Of a stretch of 64,000 bases of DNA, positions 52,291 through 62,048 are shown in pieces. The stretch is from CAVRIA01 sp963721115 (GTDB lineage: Bacteria > Desulfobacterota > Binatia > HRBIN30 > CADEER01), in assembly GCA_963721115.1 (NCBI GenBank), contig CAVRIA010000006.1, positions 1,156,734-1,220,733 of the forward strand, given 5' to 3'. The notes under the pieces were generated by a model. It ran no database searches and was not told where the DNA came from. It saw only the letters and a program-made list of their open reading frames with translations. The position numbers and the translations under genes are program-made. The stretch's first letter is position 1, and the number at the start of each line of letters is the position of its first letter.

Positions 52291-53806
52291 TTGGTCGCCT
52301 CTTCGGCTCTGCTGTACTCTCTCGCCTTCCCTCCTCTGTCGCTGGGCTTTCTGGCCTGGATCGCGCTCGTCCCCTTCCTCGTGGCGGTGGCTCGCCTGTC
52401 GCCGACGAAGGCGGCCGGCGCCGGGCTGCTGTGGGGCGTCGGCATCGCGTGCGGCGTCGGCCTTTCGCTGCCCGGTATGGTGTCGTACTACTTCGAGCTG
52501 CCCGCCTGGATCGGCTGGGCGGTCTTCGCCGCCGTCGGCGTCGCCCTGTCCGGCATCTACTACGCCGCCTTCGCCGCTTGGGTGAGCTGGCTCGCACGCC
52601 GTTCCGCCGCCAGGCCCGCTGGCAATCGCGGCCGGCTGGGGCGCCTGCGAGTTCGCCCGCGGTCACCTGGTCGTCGGCAACCCCTGGGCTCTGTCCGCCT
52701 ACTCCCAGGTCGGCTTCACGCCCCTGATGCAGATCGCCGACGCGAGCGGGCCGTACGGCCCCGGTATGCTGCTCGCCGCCGTCAACGCGGCCCTGGCCGC
52801 ACTGCTGTGTCCCTCCCTGCGGAGCCGCCGTCCCGCTCGCTCGATGGCTGCCGTAGGGGCGGCTCTCGCCGCCGTGCTGGTCTACGGCGGCATCCGAATG
52901 CGACAGACCTTCTCGGTCGGCGAGCCGATCGAAGTGGCGGCCGTACAGGGAGCGGTCGAGCGCGGCATGCGTTGGAAGCCCGAGTACCAGGGACTCGGCG
53001 TCGCCGAGTACGTGTCCCTCACCCATCGGGTCGCGGCGCGCCACCCGGCTCTCGTCGTATGGCCGGAGTATGCGATCAATTTCTATCTCGACGAGCCCAC
53101 CCGCGAACGCCGCGCCGTGCTCGACGGCATTCGCCCGCTCGGCGCCGATCTGATTCTCGGCGGACCGCACTACGAGTTCACCCCGAGCGGCGCCACCGTC
53201 TACCACAACTCGATCTACCTGATCCGGCACGACCGCGTCGCCGCGCGCTACGACAAGATGCGACTCCTGCCACTGGCCGAGGGCGAGTTCCTCGGCCACA
53301 CGCTGGAGTCACGCTCGGCACCGTTCACCCCGGGACAGGCGGCCGTCCTTCTCCCGACGTCCGTCGGCCGCGTCGGCGCCTTCGTCTGCTTCGAAGCCAT
53401 GTACCCTGAGCTCGTGCGCCGCTTCGCGGACGCCGGCGCCGAGATCCTGGCCAACCTGTCGAACGACGACTGGTTCGGCTCGCGCGCCGCGGCACGGCAT
53501 CACCTCGCCATCGCTTCGGTGCGCGCCATCGAGAACCGCCGCTTCCTGGTGCGCGCCACGTCGAACGGCTACTCCGCCATCGTCGACCCGCACGGCCGCA
53601 TCGTCAGCCGTAGCGGCTTCGGCTACCCCGAGGTGCTCAGCGCCGCCATCTACCGATCGAATGCGAAGACTCCCTACCAGCGCTGGGGCGATGCGGTGGC
53701 GTGGCTCGCCATCGGCGCCTGCGTCCTTGTCGCGATCAGGTCCGTCGCGTTTCGTTCCGGCGTCGCGGCACGAGCTCGGACACACTCTCCGCTCGGCCGG
53801 CAATGA
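52291..53806 (+). CDS. lnt: Apolipoprotein N-acyltransferase Lnt (frameshifted)
   Basis: Lnt N-acylates mature lipoproteins in the inner membrane. The N-terminal part is membrane helices (LYSLAFPPLSLGFLAWIALV, then GLSLPGMVSYYFELPAWIGW), with a frame change near 52610; the nitrilase-like domain follows with the triad Glu (VVWPEYAINF), Lys (YDKMRLLPLAEGEF) and Cys (GAFVCFEAMYPE), plus NLSNDDWFGSRAAARHHL and a final membrane helix. The N-terminus is uncertain: a TTG at 52291 is the first usable start in frame and an earlier start may be hidden by another base error. Independent of the Lgt-like genes at 10-21 kb. Confidence 0.88.
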
Positions 53807-53959
53807 GCTGCCCATCCACTTGTCATCGTGAAGTCGGTGCCTTTTTTTGGGCCTGGCGCGCTTTGGGTCTTGACCGATCGAACGATCACCGGTTAGGACT
53901 GCCGCCTTGGCGGAACGACGAGCAGGCGGCCTTTCGAGCTGGACAATGGAGATCTTCTG

Positions 53960-54628
53960 ATGAAGTGCGTTTCGATCGCGGCAACTGCCGCCCTCGCCCT
54001 GACCATCCTGGCCCGACCGCTGCTCGCCGGTGGCCCCGGACCGGCGGAGCGCAAGCTGCGGTTGGGAAAGTGCGCCAAGAGCGGCGCCGCCTGCACCTTC
54101 GACTGCGACGCGTTCTCGGCGACCTGTGCAGACCCTCACGACCGCTGCACCCTGGACTCCACTGATGTTCTGACCGGCCTGCTGACGCTGAGCATGGACG
54201 AATCGCCCTGCTCTCAGAGCGGTGCCGTGCTCGAAGCAAGGCTCGACGCCGAGACCACCAGCACCAGCTTCAGCACCTCAGACAGCTTCAACTACTGTGA
54301 TACGGCGGCTCCGCATTGCGACGGTTCGATTCCGAGACCCAATGTCTTTCTCTGTGACACCGGAGACGGCAACTTGGACGAGGCGCAATTCGTCAACAAC
54401 GCTCTGTTGTCCAAAGACTGGCTCGTCCTGAGCACGTTTCCGACCTCCATGGCCAACGCGATCCGATCGCACGTCGGCAGCGGCGAACCCGTCATCGTCA
54501 AGGCGGACGATTGCCCGGGCGCCGAGAATCACTCGGGGAACGACTCTTTGCCCAGTGTCAAGCACTTCTGCGTCAAGATCCACATGGTCCAGCGCGGGTC
54601 CGCACCAAGCGTGCCCCCCTGCTTCTGA
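53960..54628 (+). CDS. Secreted Cys-rich protein of unknown function
   Basis: 222 aa. Signal peptide (SIAATAALALTILARPLLAG) and about 12 Cys in the mature part (GKCAKSGAACTFDCDAFSAT, DRCTLDS, NYCDTAAPHCDGS, DDCPGAENH, KHFCVKIHMVQ), which implies disulfides and an extracytoplasmic location. No family recognised. It lies 17 bp before the large Cys-repeat protein gene, same strand, so the two may be cotranscribed. A TTGACC/TTAGGA pair 17 bp apart at about 53870-53898 is a possible promoter. Confidence 0.75.
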   Translation: MKCVSIAATAALALTILARPLLAGGPGPAERKLRLGKCAKSGAACTFDCDAFSATCADPHDRCTLDSTDVLTGLLTLSMDESPCSQSGAVLEARLDAETTSTSFSTSDSFNYCDTAAPHCDGSIPRPNVFLCDTGDGNLDEAQFVNNALLSKDWLVLSTFPTSMANAIRSHVGSGEPVIVKADDCPGAENHSGNDSLPSVKHFCVKIHMVQRGSAPSVPPCF

Positions 54629-54645
54629 CGGATCGACAGGGGCCC

Positions 54646-56982
54646 ATGCACTCGACGCGCTCGATGGTCGCCGCAGCGGCGATGCTCGTCTTGGCCGGAG
54701 CGGTGACCCCATGCCGCGGCGGCACGGCGGATCCGAATCAGCCCGGCCGGGCCGAGCATCGAGCCGCGGAACGTCTCGCCGCGACCGCCCCGGTGATCGC
54801 GACTGACCCCCGTATCGTCCCCCTCGCGATCTCGTTGGTGGATCCCGCCACCCTGACCACCGACAACCTGGCCACCTTCGACGACCTCGGCGCCTCCGGG
54901 ACGAACTACGACAGTGTCATCGACCTCCCCGGCGTCGCGTTCGGCGAGCACTTCGCCGGACAGACGCTCTCGTTCAGCGGCGACTTCGACGTTCTCTCCG
55001 GCACGCCGAGCGCACCCCTCGCGCTGGTAGCCGGCCAGCCGGGCCGGAATCTCTCCGTGTTCGACAGCGCCAACAGCGGAACGGGGAACCTTCTCGAGGG
55101 AAACGGGCCGGCGGGATTTCCGGCTTCGGCGGCCATCGGCGAGGGGGCCATCGCCATTCTCTTCTCCGCCGATCAGCGCGAGGTCGGGTTCGATCTTCGC
55201 GGCGGCAGCGGCGGATCGGCCACCATCAGTTTCTTTCGCCGCAACGGCAGCCTCATCACTACGAACACTCTCACAGGTCTAGGCGAATCGGCCTACGCCT
55301 TCCGTCGCATAGTCTTCGCCACGGCCGACATCGCTGGCGTGACCATCGAGAACGTCGACGCGGGTGGCATCGGTCTCGACAACGTCAGGTTTGACGCGCC
55401 CGTGTGCGGCAATGGGACGGTCGAGCTCGGCGAGGTGTGCGACGACAACCAGTGCTGTACCTCGGATTGCCAGCAGCGCGAGTGCCCGTCCCCGTTCGAT
55501 CTCTGCGGCGACGGTCAGCTCGACCCGGGAGAGGAATGCGACGACAACAACTTCGTCAGCGGTGACGGTTGTGATTCGGGCTGCAACGTGGAGCCCGGAT
55601 ATCTCTGCGTCCCAGACTACGGTTATCGGTCCGTGTGCACTCTCTGCGGCAATCACGTGGTCGAAGGAGTGGAGGAGTGTGACGACTCCGTGTGCTGCAC
55701 GAGTGACTGCAGCGGACGCGAGTGTCCTTCACCGTACGATCTTTGCGGCGACGGGCAGCTCGACCCCGGCGAGGAATGCGATGACGGAAACTTCCTAGCG
55801 GGCGACGGTTGCGGCCCGTTCTGCACGGCCGAGCCGGGATACGTTTGCTTCCCCGACTACGGCGAACGCAGCGTCTGCCTGCCGTGCGGCAATGGAGTCC
55901 TCGATCCGGGGGAAGAGTGTGACGACGGCAACACCGTGGACGGCGACGGGTGCTCGTCCGCGTGCCAGGTGGAACAACGGGAGTTCTGCCGGACGCCCAA
56001 CCTGTCGATTCCCGACAACGACCCCGCCGGCGTGTCCGACGACCTGTCCATTATAGACTCGGGCTCGGTCTTTGGCGTCGCGGCGACCTTACGGATCACA
56101 CACACGTACGTTGGCGACCTCATTATCACGCTGACCCACCTCTCGACGGGAAAGACGATCACCCTCTTGAATCGTCCCCGATGCGAGGGAGACGACATCG
56201 ATGCCAATCTGCGCGACACGGCGGCAAGTTCCGTGCAGGAACAGTGCGATTTGAGCGGCAGCGGTCCCGCCATTGGCGGAGACTTCCGTCCGGCCGAGGC
56301 GCTGAGCAGCTTCGTCGGCGAGAGCATCGCAGGGACTTGGAGGCTCACCGTTTCCGACAACGCAGGCGTCGACGTCGGAACGCTGGACCAATGGTGTCTC
56401 GGCTTCCCGCCGACCGTGACCATCCACGGCCGCGTTCTGTACTATGCCGGGGGAGGCCCGGTGCCGGGCGTGGGGGTACAGCTCACCGGGCCCTTCTCCG
56501 AATCGACCTCGACCGATGCCACGGGGGCCTACGCCTTCGACGGCCTTCCGCCCGGAACCTGGACCGTCCGGCCGTACAAGATCGGCGACTTCGGAAACGG
56601 AGTCTCGTCTCTCGACGCCGCGCGCATCCTGCAGAGGATCGTCGGCATCCGGGCGTTCACCCCCGAGCAGACCCTGGCGTGTGACGTCACCGGGAACGGA
56701 ACGTTGAGCGCTTTGGACGCCGCCCGCGTCCTCCAGTTCCAGAGCGGCGTCGTCACTCGCTTTCCCGTCGCCGGCCCATGCGCTTCGGACTGGTTGTTCC
56801 TGCCCGTTCCCGCCGCCGCCCCGAACCAGGGCCAGATCTCGGTCGAGCCACAGATCTCCTCGGGAGTATGCGAGAGCGGCGCCATCGGGTTCGACTCGCT
56901 GACGTCGAGCGTATCCGACCAGAACTTCAGCGCCATCCTGTTTGGGGACTGCACGGGGAACTGGACGCCCGCCGCGCCGTAG
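54646..56982 (+). CDS. Secreted multidomain protein: Myxococcus-type Cys repeats, P-domain and type I dockerin
   Basis: 778 aa, intact. Signal peptide (MVAAAAMLVLAGAVTPCRGG); a jelly-roll-like N-terminal domain (LATFDDLGASGTNYDSVIDL, ... VRFD); Cys-rich repeats of the Myxococcales type at about residues 250-445 (CGNGTVELGEVCDD, CGDGQLDPGEECDDNNFVSG, CGNGVLDPGEECDDGNTVDG); a proprotein-convertase P-like domain (ATLRITHTYVGDLIITLTHL, GTWRLTVSDNAGVDVGTLDQ); a carboxypeptidase-regulatory/SdrD-like beta-sandwich (GVGVQLTGPFSESTSTDATG); and a type I dockerin (VSSLDAARILQRIVGI, CDVTGNGTLSALDAARVLQF). This dockerin is of the classical GN-SALDAA kind, unlike the DCNGDG type at 10-21 kb. Extracellular; start at ATG 54646. 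Confidence 0.85.
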   Translation: MHSTRSMVAAAAMLVLAGAVTPCRGGTADPNQPGRAEHRAAERLAATAPVIATDPRIVPLAISLVDPATLTTDNLATFDDLGASGTNYDSVIDLPGVAFGEHFAGQTLSFSGDFDVLSGTPSAPLALVAGQPGRNLSVFDSANSGTGNLLEGNGPAGFPASAAIGEGAIAILFSADQREVGFDLRGGSGGSATISFFRRNGSLITTNTLTGLGESAYAFRRIVFATADIAGVTIENVDAGGIGLDNVRFDAPVCGNGTVELGEVCDDNQCCTSDCQQRECPSPFDLCGDGQLDPGEECDDNNFVSGDGCDSGCNVEPGYLCVPDYGYRSVCTLCGNHVVEGVEECDDSVCCTSDCSGRECPSPYDLCGDGQLDPGEECDDGNFLAGDGCGPFCTAEPGYVCFPDYGERSVCLPCGNGVLDPGEECDDGNTVDGDGCSSACQVEQREFCRTPNLSIPDNDPAGVSDDLSIIDSGSVFGVAATLRITHTYVGDLIITLTHLSTGKTITLLNRPRCEGDDIDANLRDTAASSVQEQCDLSGSGPAIGGDFRPAEALSSFVGESIAGTWRLTVSDNAGVDVGTLDQWCLGFPPTVTIHGRVLYYAGGGPVPGVGVQLTGPFSESTSTDATGAYAFDGLPPGTWTVRPYKIGDFGNGVSSLDAARILQRIVGIRAFTPEQTLACDVTGNGTLSALDAARVLQFQSGVVTRFPVAGPCASDWLFLPVPAAAPNQGQISVEPQISSGVCESGAIGFDSLTSSVSDQNFSAILFGDCTGNWTPAAP

Positions 56983-57028
56983 ACATCTGTATTGCTTCGC
57001 CGCCGTCAGCGCGGCAGGATCGCCCCCG

Positions 57029-57775
57029 GTGAATCGGCGCAGTCTCTTCTGGTGGAAGTCCGCCGCCGTCTTCTTCGGCAACGTACCGAACATCCTCCTG
57101 GTGCTGTGGGTGTTCTTCTGGCTGTCGCGCACGGGCGCGGCGCCGGCGCCGCACGCGCTGTGGCTGAACCTGGGGCTGTTCGCGCTCTTCGCCGTCGTGC
57201 ACAGCCTCATGGCGACCCCCGCCTACAAGCGCCTCTTCGCGGCGCGGTTTCCGCCCGCCTACGAGCGCGCCGTCTTCGTCATCGCCTCGGGCGTGCTGCT
57301 GCTCCTGCTGATGGCGTTCTGGCAGCCGATGCCGGCCGCGATCTGGGACCTGCACGGCGCCGCCGGCATCGCCCTCGACGCCGTCTTCTGGGCCGCCTTC
57401 GCCGCCACGGCCAGCGTCGGGCGCGCCTTCGACTCCGCGGCGTTCATGGGAACGCGCCAGCTCGCCAGCCACTCCGAAGGAGCGCCGCCGCCGGAGGAGG
57501 AGTTCGTCGTGAAGAGCTGGTTCCGCTACAGCCGCCACCCGATGTACTTCTTCATGATCGTCATGCTGTGGTCCGCGTCGACGTTGACCACCGGCCGCCT
57601 GCTGTTCAACCTGCTCGCCACGAGCTACTTCCTGATCGGCGCGCGATTCGAGGAGCGCCGCCTGCGCGCCGCCTTCGGCGACGCCTACGCCCGCTACCAG
57701 CGCGAGGTGCCGATGTTCCTGCCGCGTCCGAACGGCTACTCGGCCGCTGCGAACACGAAGTCGAGCGAGGCCTAG
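57029..57775 (+). CDS. NnrU/isoprenylcysteine methyltransferase-like membrane protein
   Basis: 248 aa with about six membrane helices. The C-terminal WFRYSRHPMYFFMIVMLWSA and GARFEERRLRAAFGDAYARY are the SAM-binding motifs of the ICMT/PEMT superfamily; length and layout resemble MddA-type methanethiol S-methyltransferases, but other thiol or lipid substrates are possible. GTG start at 57029 is chosen because the hydrophobic sequence starts just after it; an ATG start upstream would overlap the preceding gene. Its TAG stop (57773-57775) lies inside the terminal inverted repeat of the element at 57772-57909. Confidence 0.82.
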   Translation: MNRRSLFWWKSAAVFFGNVPNILLVLWVFFWLSRTGAAPAPHALWLNLGLFALFAVVHSLMATPAYKRLFAARFPPAYERAVFVIASGVLLLLLMAFWQPMPAAIWDLHGAAGIALDAVFWAAFAATASVGRAFDSAAFMGTRQLASHSEGAPPPEEEFVVKSWFRYSRHPMYFFMIVMLWSASTLTTGRLLFNLLATSYFLIGARFEERRLRAAFGDAYARYQREVPMFLPRPNGYSAAANTKSSEA

Positions 57776-57909
57776 CAGCCCGTTGAAAACCCCCACCCCA
57801 TGCTTCGACAAGCTCAGCATGAGCGGATCCCCTCCTTGGTTCACAACGACTTTTTCCGCTCGTCCTGAGCTTGTCGAAGGGCGTCCGGGCTTTTTCAACG
57901 GGCTGCTAG
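57772..57909. repeat. 138-bp MITE-like element with CTAG-ended inverted repeats
   Basis: Ends CTAGCAGCCCGTTGAAAA (57772-57789) and TTTTCAACGGGCTGCTAG (57892-57909) are perfect 18-bp inverted repeats. Inside, CTTCGACAAGCTCAGCATGA and its counterpart TCGTCCTGAGCTTGTCGAAG form a second, imperfect palindrome; sequences of the CTTCGACAAGCTCAGGA type are common dispersed repeats in bacteria. No gene within. Confidence 0.85.
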
Positions 57910-58169
57910 GTCTGATGCGAGTCCGTCGAACGGACGAGACGGATCCGCCGGGAGAGAAAAGCTTGCGGGGACTCGACCTCGGCATAGGCAATGGAAACCG
58001 GATAGCCTTCGACTGGGATCGCGGTCCGCACGGCGTTCGTACTCGTGTCGATCACGCTGACGCCCCTTGGCAAAGTCGAACGCGGCGATCTGAGCGATGC
58101 TCAGGAGCTCAGGAGATCGCCGACGGGCCGCGTGGGATGGAGGACCAAGGCCCCGGCGCCTCGATGCCC
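57776..58169. other. Intergenic region: MITE-like element and beta-propeller remnant
   Basis: Beyond the element, the minus strand carries a short beta-propeller-like coding remnant (about 57906-58085). From there to the vapC stop nothing is recognisable. Confidence 0.5.
57906..58085 (-). pseudogene. Fragment of a YVTN-type beta-propeller protein
   Basis: The minus strand reads AFDFAKG, a frame change, then SVIDTSTNAVRTAIPVEGYP and VSIAYAEVESP, continuing to a TAG formed by the right end of the MITE-like element. SVIDT-TN-V-ATIPVG-P is the YVTN repeat core. No start or further repeats are found upstream, so it is a remnant, possibly truncated by the element. Confidence 0.45.
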
Positions 58170-58589
58170 CTACTCACGCATCGTGTGCAGATCGACCCCC
58201 AACAGCGGGCGATAGCGCTCGAAATCTCGATCGGTGGTGAAGACGGCGAGATCGCAGCGGCGGGCGATCGCACAGATCAGCAGATCGGTCGGCGCTCCCG
58301 TCACTCCCTTGACGCGACAGCGGTTGAACAGCCGAGCGGCGTCCTCGTAGTCGTGTGTCTCCGCCGCGATGTCGTCGAACGGCGACAGCCGCTCGCGAAC
58401 CCGCTCGAAGTCTCTGTCGTTGCGGATTCCGGAGAGCACTTCCTGGCGAACGATTCCGATCAGTCGAGCCCGCCCTTCGCGAATCAGCGACTTCCACTCG
58501 TCGACGAGCCGCCGTTCCCCGGCGTTCAGCTGCTCCGATCTACGCCGCAGAGCCAGCGACCATACCGAGGTGTCGATCAGCACGTTCAT
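58170..58589 (-). CDS. vapC: PIN-domain toxin VapC
   Basis: 139 aa PIN-domain RNase of a type II toxin-antitoxin system. Acidic active-site residues are all present: Asp in MNVLIDTSVW, Glu in IGIVRQEVLSG, Asp in GAPTDLLICAIA and Asp in VFTTDRDFERY. VapC toxins cleave tRNA or rRNA when freed from VapB. The ATG at 58589 overlaps the stop of the antitoxin gene (ATGA), the normal antitoxin-first arrangement. Intact. Confidence 0.93.
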   Translation of the reverse strand: MNVLIDTSVWSLALRRRSEQLNAGERRLVDEWKSLIREGRARLIGIVRQEVLSGIRNDRDFERVRERLSPFDDIAAETHDYEDAARLFNRCRVKGVTGAPTDLLICAIARRCDLAVFTTDRDFERYRPLLGVDLHTMRE

Positions 58590-58792
58590 CCGCGCTTTCG
58601 TCGTCGAAGAGATTTGTAGTCGTACGCCGGGTCGAACGCGATTTTTCCCGCCAGGTCGAGGATCTCCTGCTGGCGGTGCCGCTTCACGTATTCCTGCAGC
58701 GCCGCCGTAACGGCCTCCCTCTTCGTGCGATGGTGACCTACGGCGCGCGCCTCCTCGATCAGCGTGTCGTCGATGGCAAGATTCGTCGGCAT
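58586..58792 (-). CDS. vapB: VapB-type antitoxin
   Basis: 68 aa. TNLAIDDTLIEEARAVGHHR and TKREAVTAALQEYVKRHRQQ are the ribbon-helix-helix core of the VapB/DUF2191 family; the C-terminus (DPAYDYKSLRRRKRG) would wrap the toxin. Start chosen at ATG 58792, where the family begins. Expected to neutralise VapC and repress its own promoter upstream. Confidence 0.9.
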   Translation of the reverse strand: MPTNLAIDDTLIEEARAVGHHRTKREAVTAALQEYVKRHRQQEILDLAGKIAFDPAYDYKSLRRRKRG

Positions 58793-58927
58793 CGGCGCCT
58801 CCATTCCACACGTTGAGGTGTGGGCGCTGACGTGTAGAACTTGCGGGGGCCAAGCGTCAACGCGAGAATTCCACGAGATCGAGCCTGCAGGAAAGCTCAC
58901 CCCCGCGCAGCCCGGCAGGGCCCTTCA

Positions 58928-59518
58928 TCACTTCCCCGCCAACAGCTCCTCCATCACCTTGCGCGCCGCGGTGACGTAGGCAGAGCCGACGGTGACCTCG
59001 CCTGGCGTCGCCACCGGACTGGCGCGGCGTTCGGCGCTCCACAGGACGCGCCCGCTCGCCACGTCCAAGATGCTCACCCGCACGCCGGCGATGACGTACG
59101 AGGGGTGGATCGGCGCGTCCCCTTCCCAGTGCCGGATCTCCAGGTACAGCACGGCCCCCTCGAGCTTTCCCTGGCGGGCGATCTCCGCCGCCTGCGCCGC
59201 GCTCTCCGGCACGCGGCCCTTCGTCGCTTCCGAAGTGGAACGAGCGTCGGCGACCCGGATGCCGCGGCGCTCGAGCAGCCGGCGCGCCTCGACCGCGAGC
59301 ACGTCCGGCACCGTGATGCGTTCCGTCTCGGCGATGTACTTCTCGTAAAGGGAACCGCCGGCGACCAGCAGGGGATCGCCGGTGCGGTTGTTCGGCGGCA
59401 GCACGGCGACCGAGGAGGCTACGTTCGGCGGTGGCGGCGCAATGCCGGCCCGCAGGCAACCGGCCAGCAGCGCACTCAGCCCGAGAAGAAGAGTGAAGTC
59501 TCGCAGAGATCGATTCAC
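58928..59518 (-). CDS. GNA1162-like lipoprotein
   Basis: 196 aa. Signal peptide with lipobox LLAGC, so an outer- or inner-membrane lipoprotein. The mature part (SVAVLPPNNRTGDPLLVAGG, ERITVPDVLAVEARRLLERR, GRVLWSAERRASPV) resembles the GNA1162/CsgG-N-like family that supports assembly of surface structures. It overlaps the stop of the preceding synthase gene by 4 bp (TGA/ATG), same strand. Function not known in detail. Confidence 0.82.
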   Translation of the reverse strand: MNRSLRDFTLLLGLSALLAGCLRAGIAPPPPNVASSVAVLPPNNRTGDPLLVAGGSLYEKYIAETERITVPDVLAVEARRLLERRGIRVADARSTSEATKGRVPESAAQAAEIARQGKLEGAVLYLEIRHWEGDAPIHPSYVIAGVRVSILDVASGRVLWSAERRASPVATPGEVTVGSAYVTAARKVMEELLAGK

Positions 59519-62048
59519 GGCCCTTCTCCTTTATCGTTCAGATCGTGGAGCTGCTCTTCCATCGCCTCGAGGCGCCGCCGCAGGCGGTCCTGCTCGTAGC
59601 GCAGGGCGCCGAGACTGCGCCGCACGTCGACGAGTCGCGCCGCCGAGCCGGCCCCCTGGTCGGCCGCGACGACCTCCGGTACCAGGTCTCTCACCTCGCG
59701 TTCGAGACCTGTGGCGCGCTCGTCGTCGCCCCGGGCCGCCGCCAGCGCGTAGCGATACAGGTCGCGTCCAGCACGGCGCGCCGCGGCCGCCGGCGCCGAC
59801 GGCGGGAAGGGTCCATCCTCCGGCCTGGCGGAGTGCTCGGCGAGCGAGTCGGTGAAGTCGGCGAGCGGCTCGCCGATGAACCAGTCCTTGTCGCCGGCGC
59901 TGCCGACTCGGGTGAGGCGCGGCGCGAGGAACTCGATCACCGGACGGTCGTCGGTGTTGAGGGGACCGGGCCCGAGGAGGTCAGCCGCCGTTAGCAGCGG
60001 CCCGAGATACAGCATCTGCAGGCCGCGCGGCACGGCGAGCAGCGCGTCGCGCGTCCTCGGCGGGCAGCGCCGCCAGGCGCGTTTGCAGCCGATCGTCGGT
60101 CGACCGTCAGGGGTCGGAGCGAGCCGACGAGGCCGACCACCGGACGGTCGGGGTAGAAGTCCGCCCGCCACAAGCTGGCGTGCGGAAAGGCGGCCAGGAA
60201 CGTCCGCACGATGACCTCGAACTCCTCCCGCGTGAGCTGGTAGAGCGGCAGCCACTGGCAGAAGAGACCGCCCGGCGCCAGGCGGCGCGCGGCGCCGCGG
60301 TACATCTCGCGCGAGTAGAGGTTGCCTGCGCCGGCGTGCCAAGGGATGAAGAGATCGGAGACGATGACGTCGTAGCGCTGCGCGGTCGACGCGAGGTAGT
60401 GGCGACCGTCGTCGAGGACCAGGTGCACGTCCGCTCGCTCGAGCAGCCTCGCCGTTCCACGGCGCGAAGTAGCGGCGCGCCGCGGCGGCGACCTCCGGCA
60501 CCAGCTCGACCACGGTGGTTCTCTCGACGCCGAGCGCCGGCGCCGCGCTGGCGCTGATGCCGGTCGCCAATCCGACGAACGCCACCCGGCGCGGCGACGG
60601 ATGAAGGAGAAGAGGAATCAGCCCCAGGCGACGCTCGGTCGCTGCGCGGCGCTGCCGCCCAGCAGGTAGTAGTTATCCATACGAAGCTGGAGATCGTCGC
60701 CGGTGTCGACCACCTCCACCACTCCGGCGGGTCCCTCCTCCATTGAGCGCAGCGCCTCGCCCTATCCGAGCCGCACCAGCACTCCTCGCGACGGGTCGAG
60801 AATGGCAGCAGGAGCAGCGCCACCCAGCCGAGCGAACGCATCTTCCGGAGGCGGCGCCGCCGGTCAGATTCGCCAGAACCACGTAAGCGACTGCGGCGAG
60901 AAGAAATCCACCGCGCAGACCGATCGCCGGAAGCAACGAAAGCCCATCGCGACCGCGCCGGCGACGCCGCCGAAGGGTTCGCACCCGTCAGGTCGCCCAT
61001 CGGCCGAGCGGCGCCGCCGCGATCGCCGAACGCCGCCCACAGCGCCGGCAGCACGGCGCCGGAGGCCAGGGCTGCCGGGCCGGCGGTGACCGCCGCCAGG
61101 CCGACGATGCGGATGAGGTACTCGCCAAGGCCGGTTTGCATTCCGAAGTACGCGAGCCCGTCGGTCGCGAAGAGGAAGACTCGGTACCCCGACAGCGTCG
61201 TCACCGCCGCGGCCAACATCGCCGCCGCGGCCACCTCCGGCCGCGCCAGCGAGAGCAGCGACGCGCCGGCGAACCACCGGCTGCGACGGCGAGGATGAAA
61301 ACCAGACTCACGGCCGCGAAGGAATAGACGGAGTTGTGCAGGACTTGCGCGAACAGCCTCACCCACAGCACCTCGAGACCGATCGCGAGGGAGCCTGCGC
61401 CTGCCGCGCGCCAGGCGAGGCGCGAAGCGGGCCTGCGGCCGGGGGCCTGCGGGCTCGCACCGCCTCGTCATCGATCCACAGCGCGAGGCCGCCGCCGAAA
61501 GCGGCGCTCGCAGCCGCCACAGAGATAGCTCGCGCGCACGCCGATCCAAGCCGGGAGCCCGAAGCCCATCGCTGCGATGCCGACCACGCCGCCGAGCGTG
61601 TTCAGCGAGTAGAGCAGGCCGCCGCGCGGCCCACCGTCTCAGGCGTCGCCAACGCGTGGCCGAGCGTCGGCAGCGTGGCTCCGACGAAAAACGTCGCCGG
61701 GAGCGATCGCCAGCGAGACAACCGCAAGCCCAGTCACCTTCCTGCTCCCACCAGACGCTGCACCCGACTCCGTGCCTGCAGCCGAGAAGACGACGTAGGA
61801 CCACAAGGCACCCGCCGCGGCGGCGAGCTCGAGAAGCCCGTATCGGCGAACGGGCTCGGGCGGAGGTTCTCGCGCGCCACCGCCCGCCGAGGGCAAGTCC
61901 GGTGAAGTAACTCGCTAGAACCGTCGCCGCCGTCGCCGCCGTCTGCCCCGACGACCAACCCCGCCGAGCGCAGCCACAAGAGCTCCAGCGCGAGCGCCGC
62001 GGCCCCGGAGAGCGTGAAACACAGCCAGAAGAGCGCTCTCACGGACAA
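59515..62048 (-). CDS. Fused MFS-type membrane / spermidine-synthase-like protein (many frameshifts)
   Basis: Pieces in three frames assemble into one gene of about 840 aa. N-terminus: FWLCFTLSGAAALALELLWL, membrane helices such as YGLLELAAAAGALWSYVVFS; middle: more helices; C-terminal part: SAM-dependent spermidine-synthase fold (GLATGISASAAPALGVERTT, HLVLDDGRHYLA, YDVIVSDLFIPWHAGAGNLY, REMYRGAARRLAPGGLFCQW) and a coiled-coil tail (RYEQDRLRRRLEAMEEQLHD). Such fused proteins are widespread but their reaction is undefined; decarboxylated SAM use is unproven. At least eight frame changes, most likely sequencing errors. GTG 62042 or TTG 62048 start. Confidence 0.7.
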
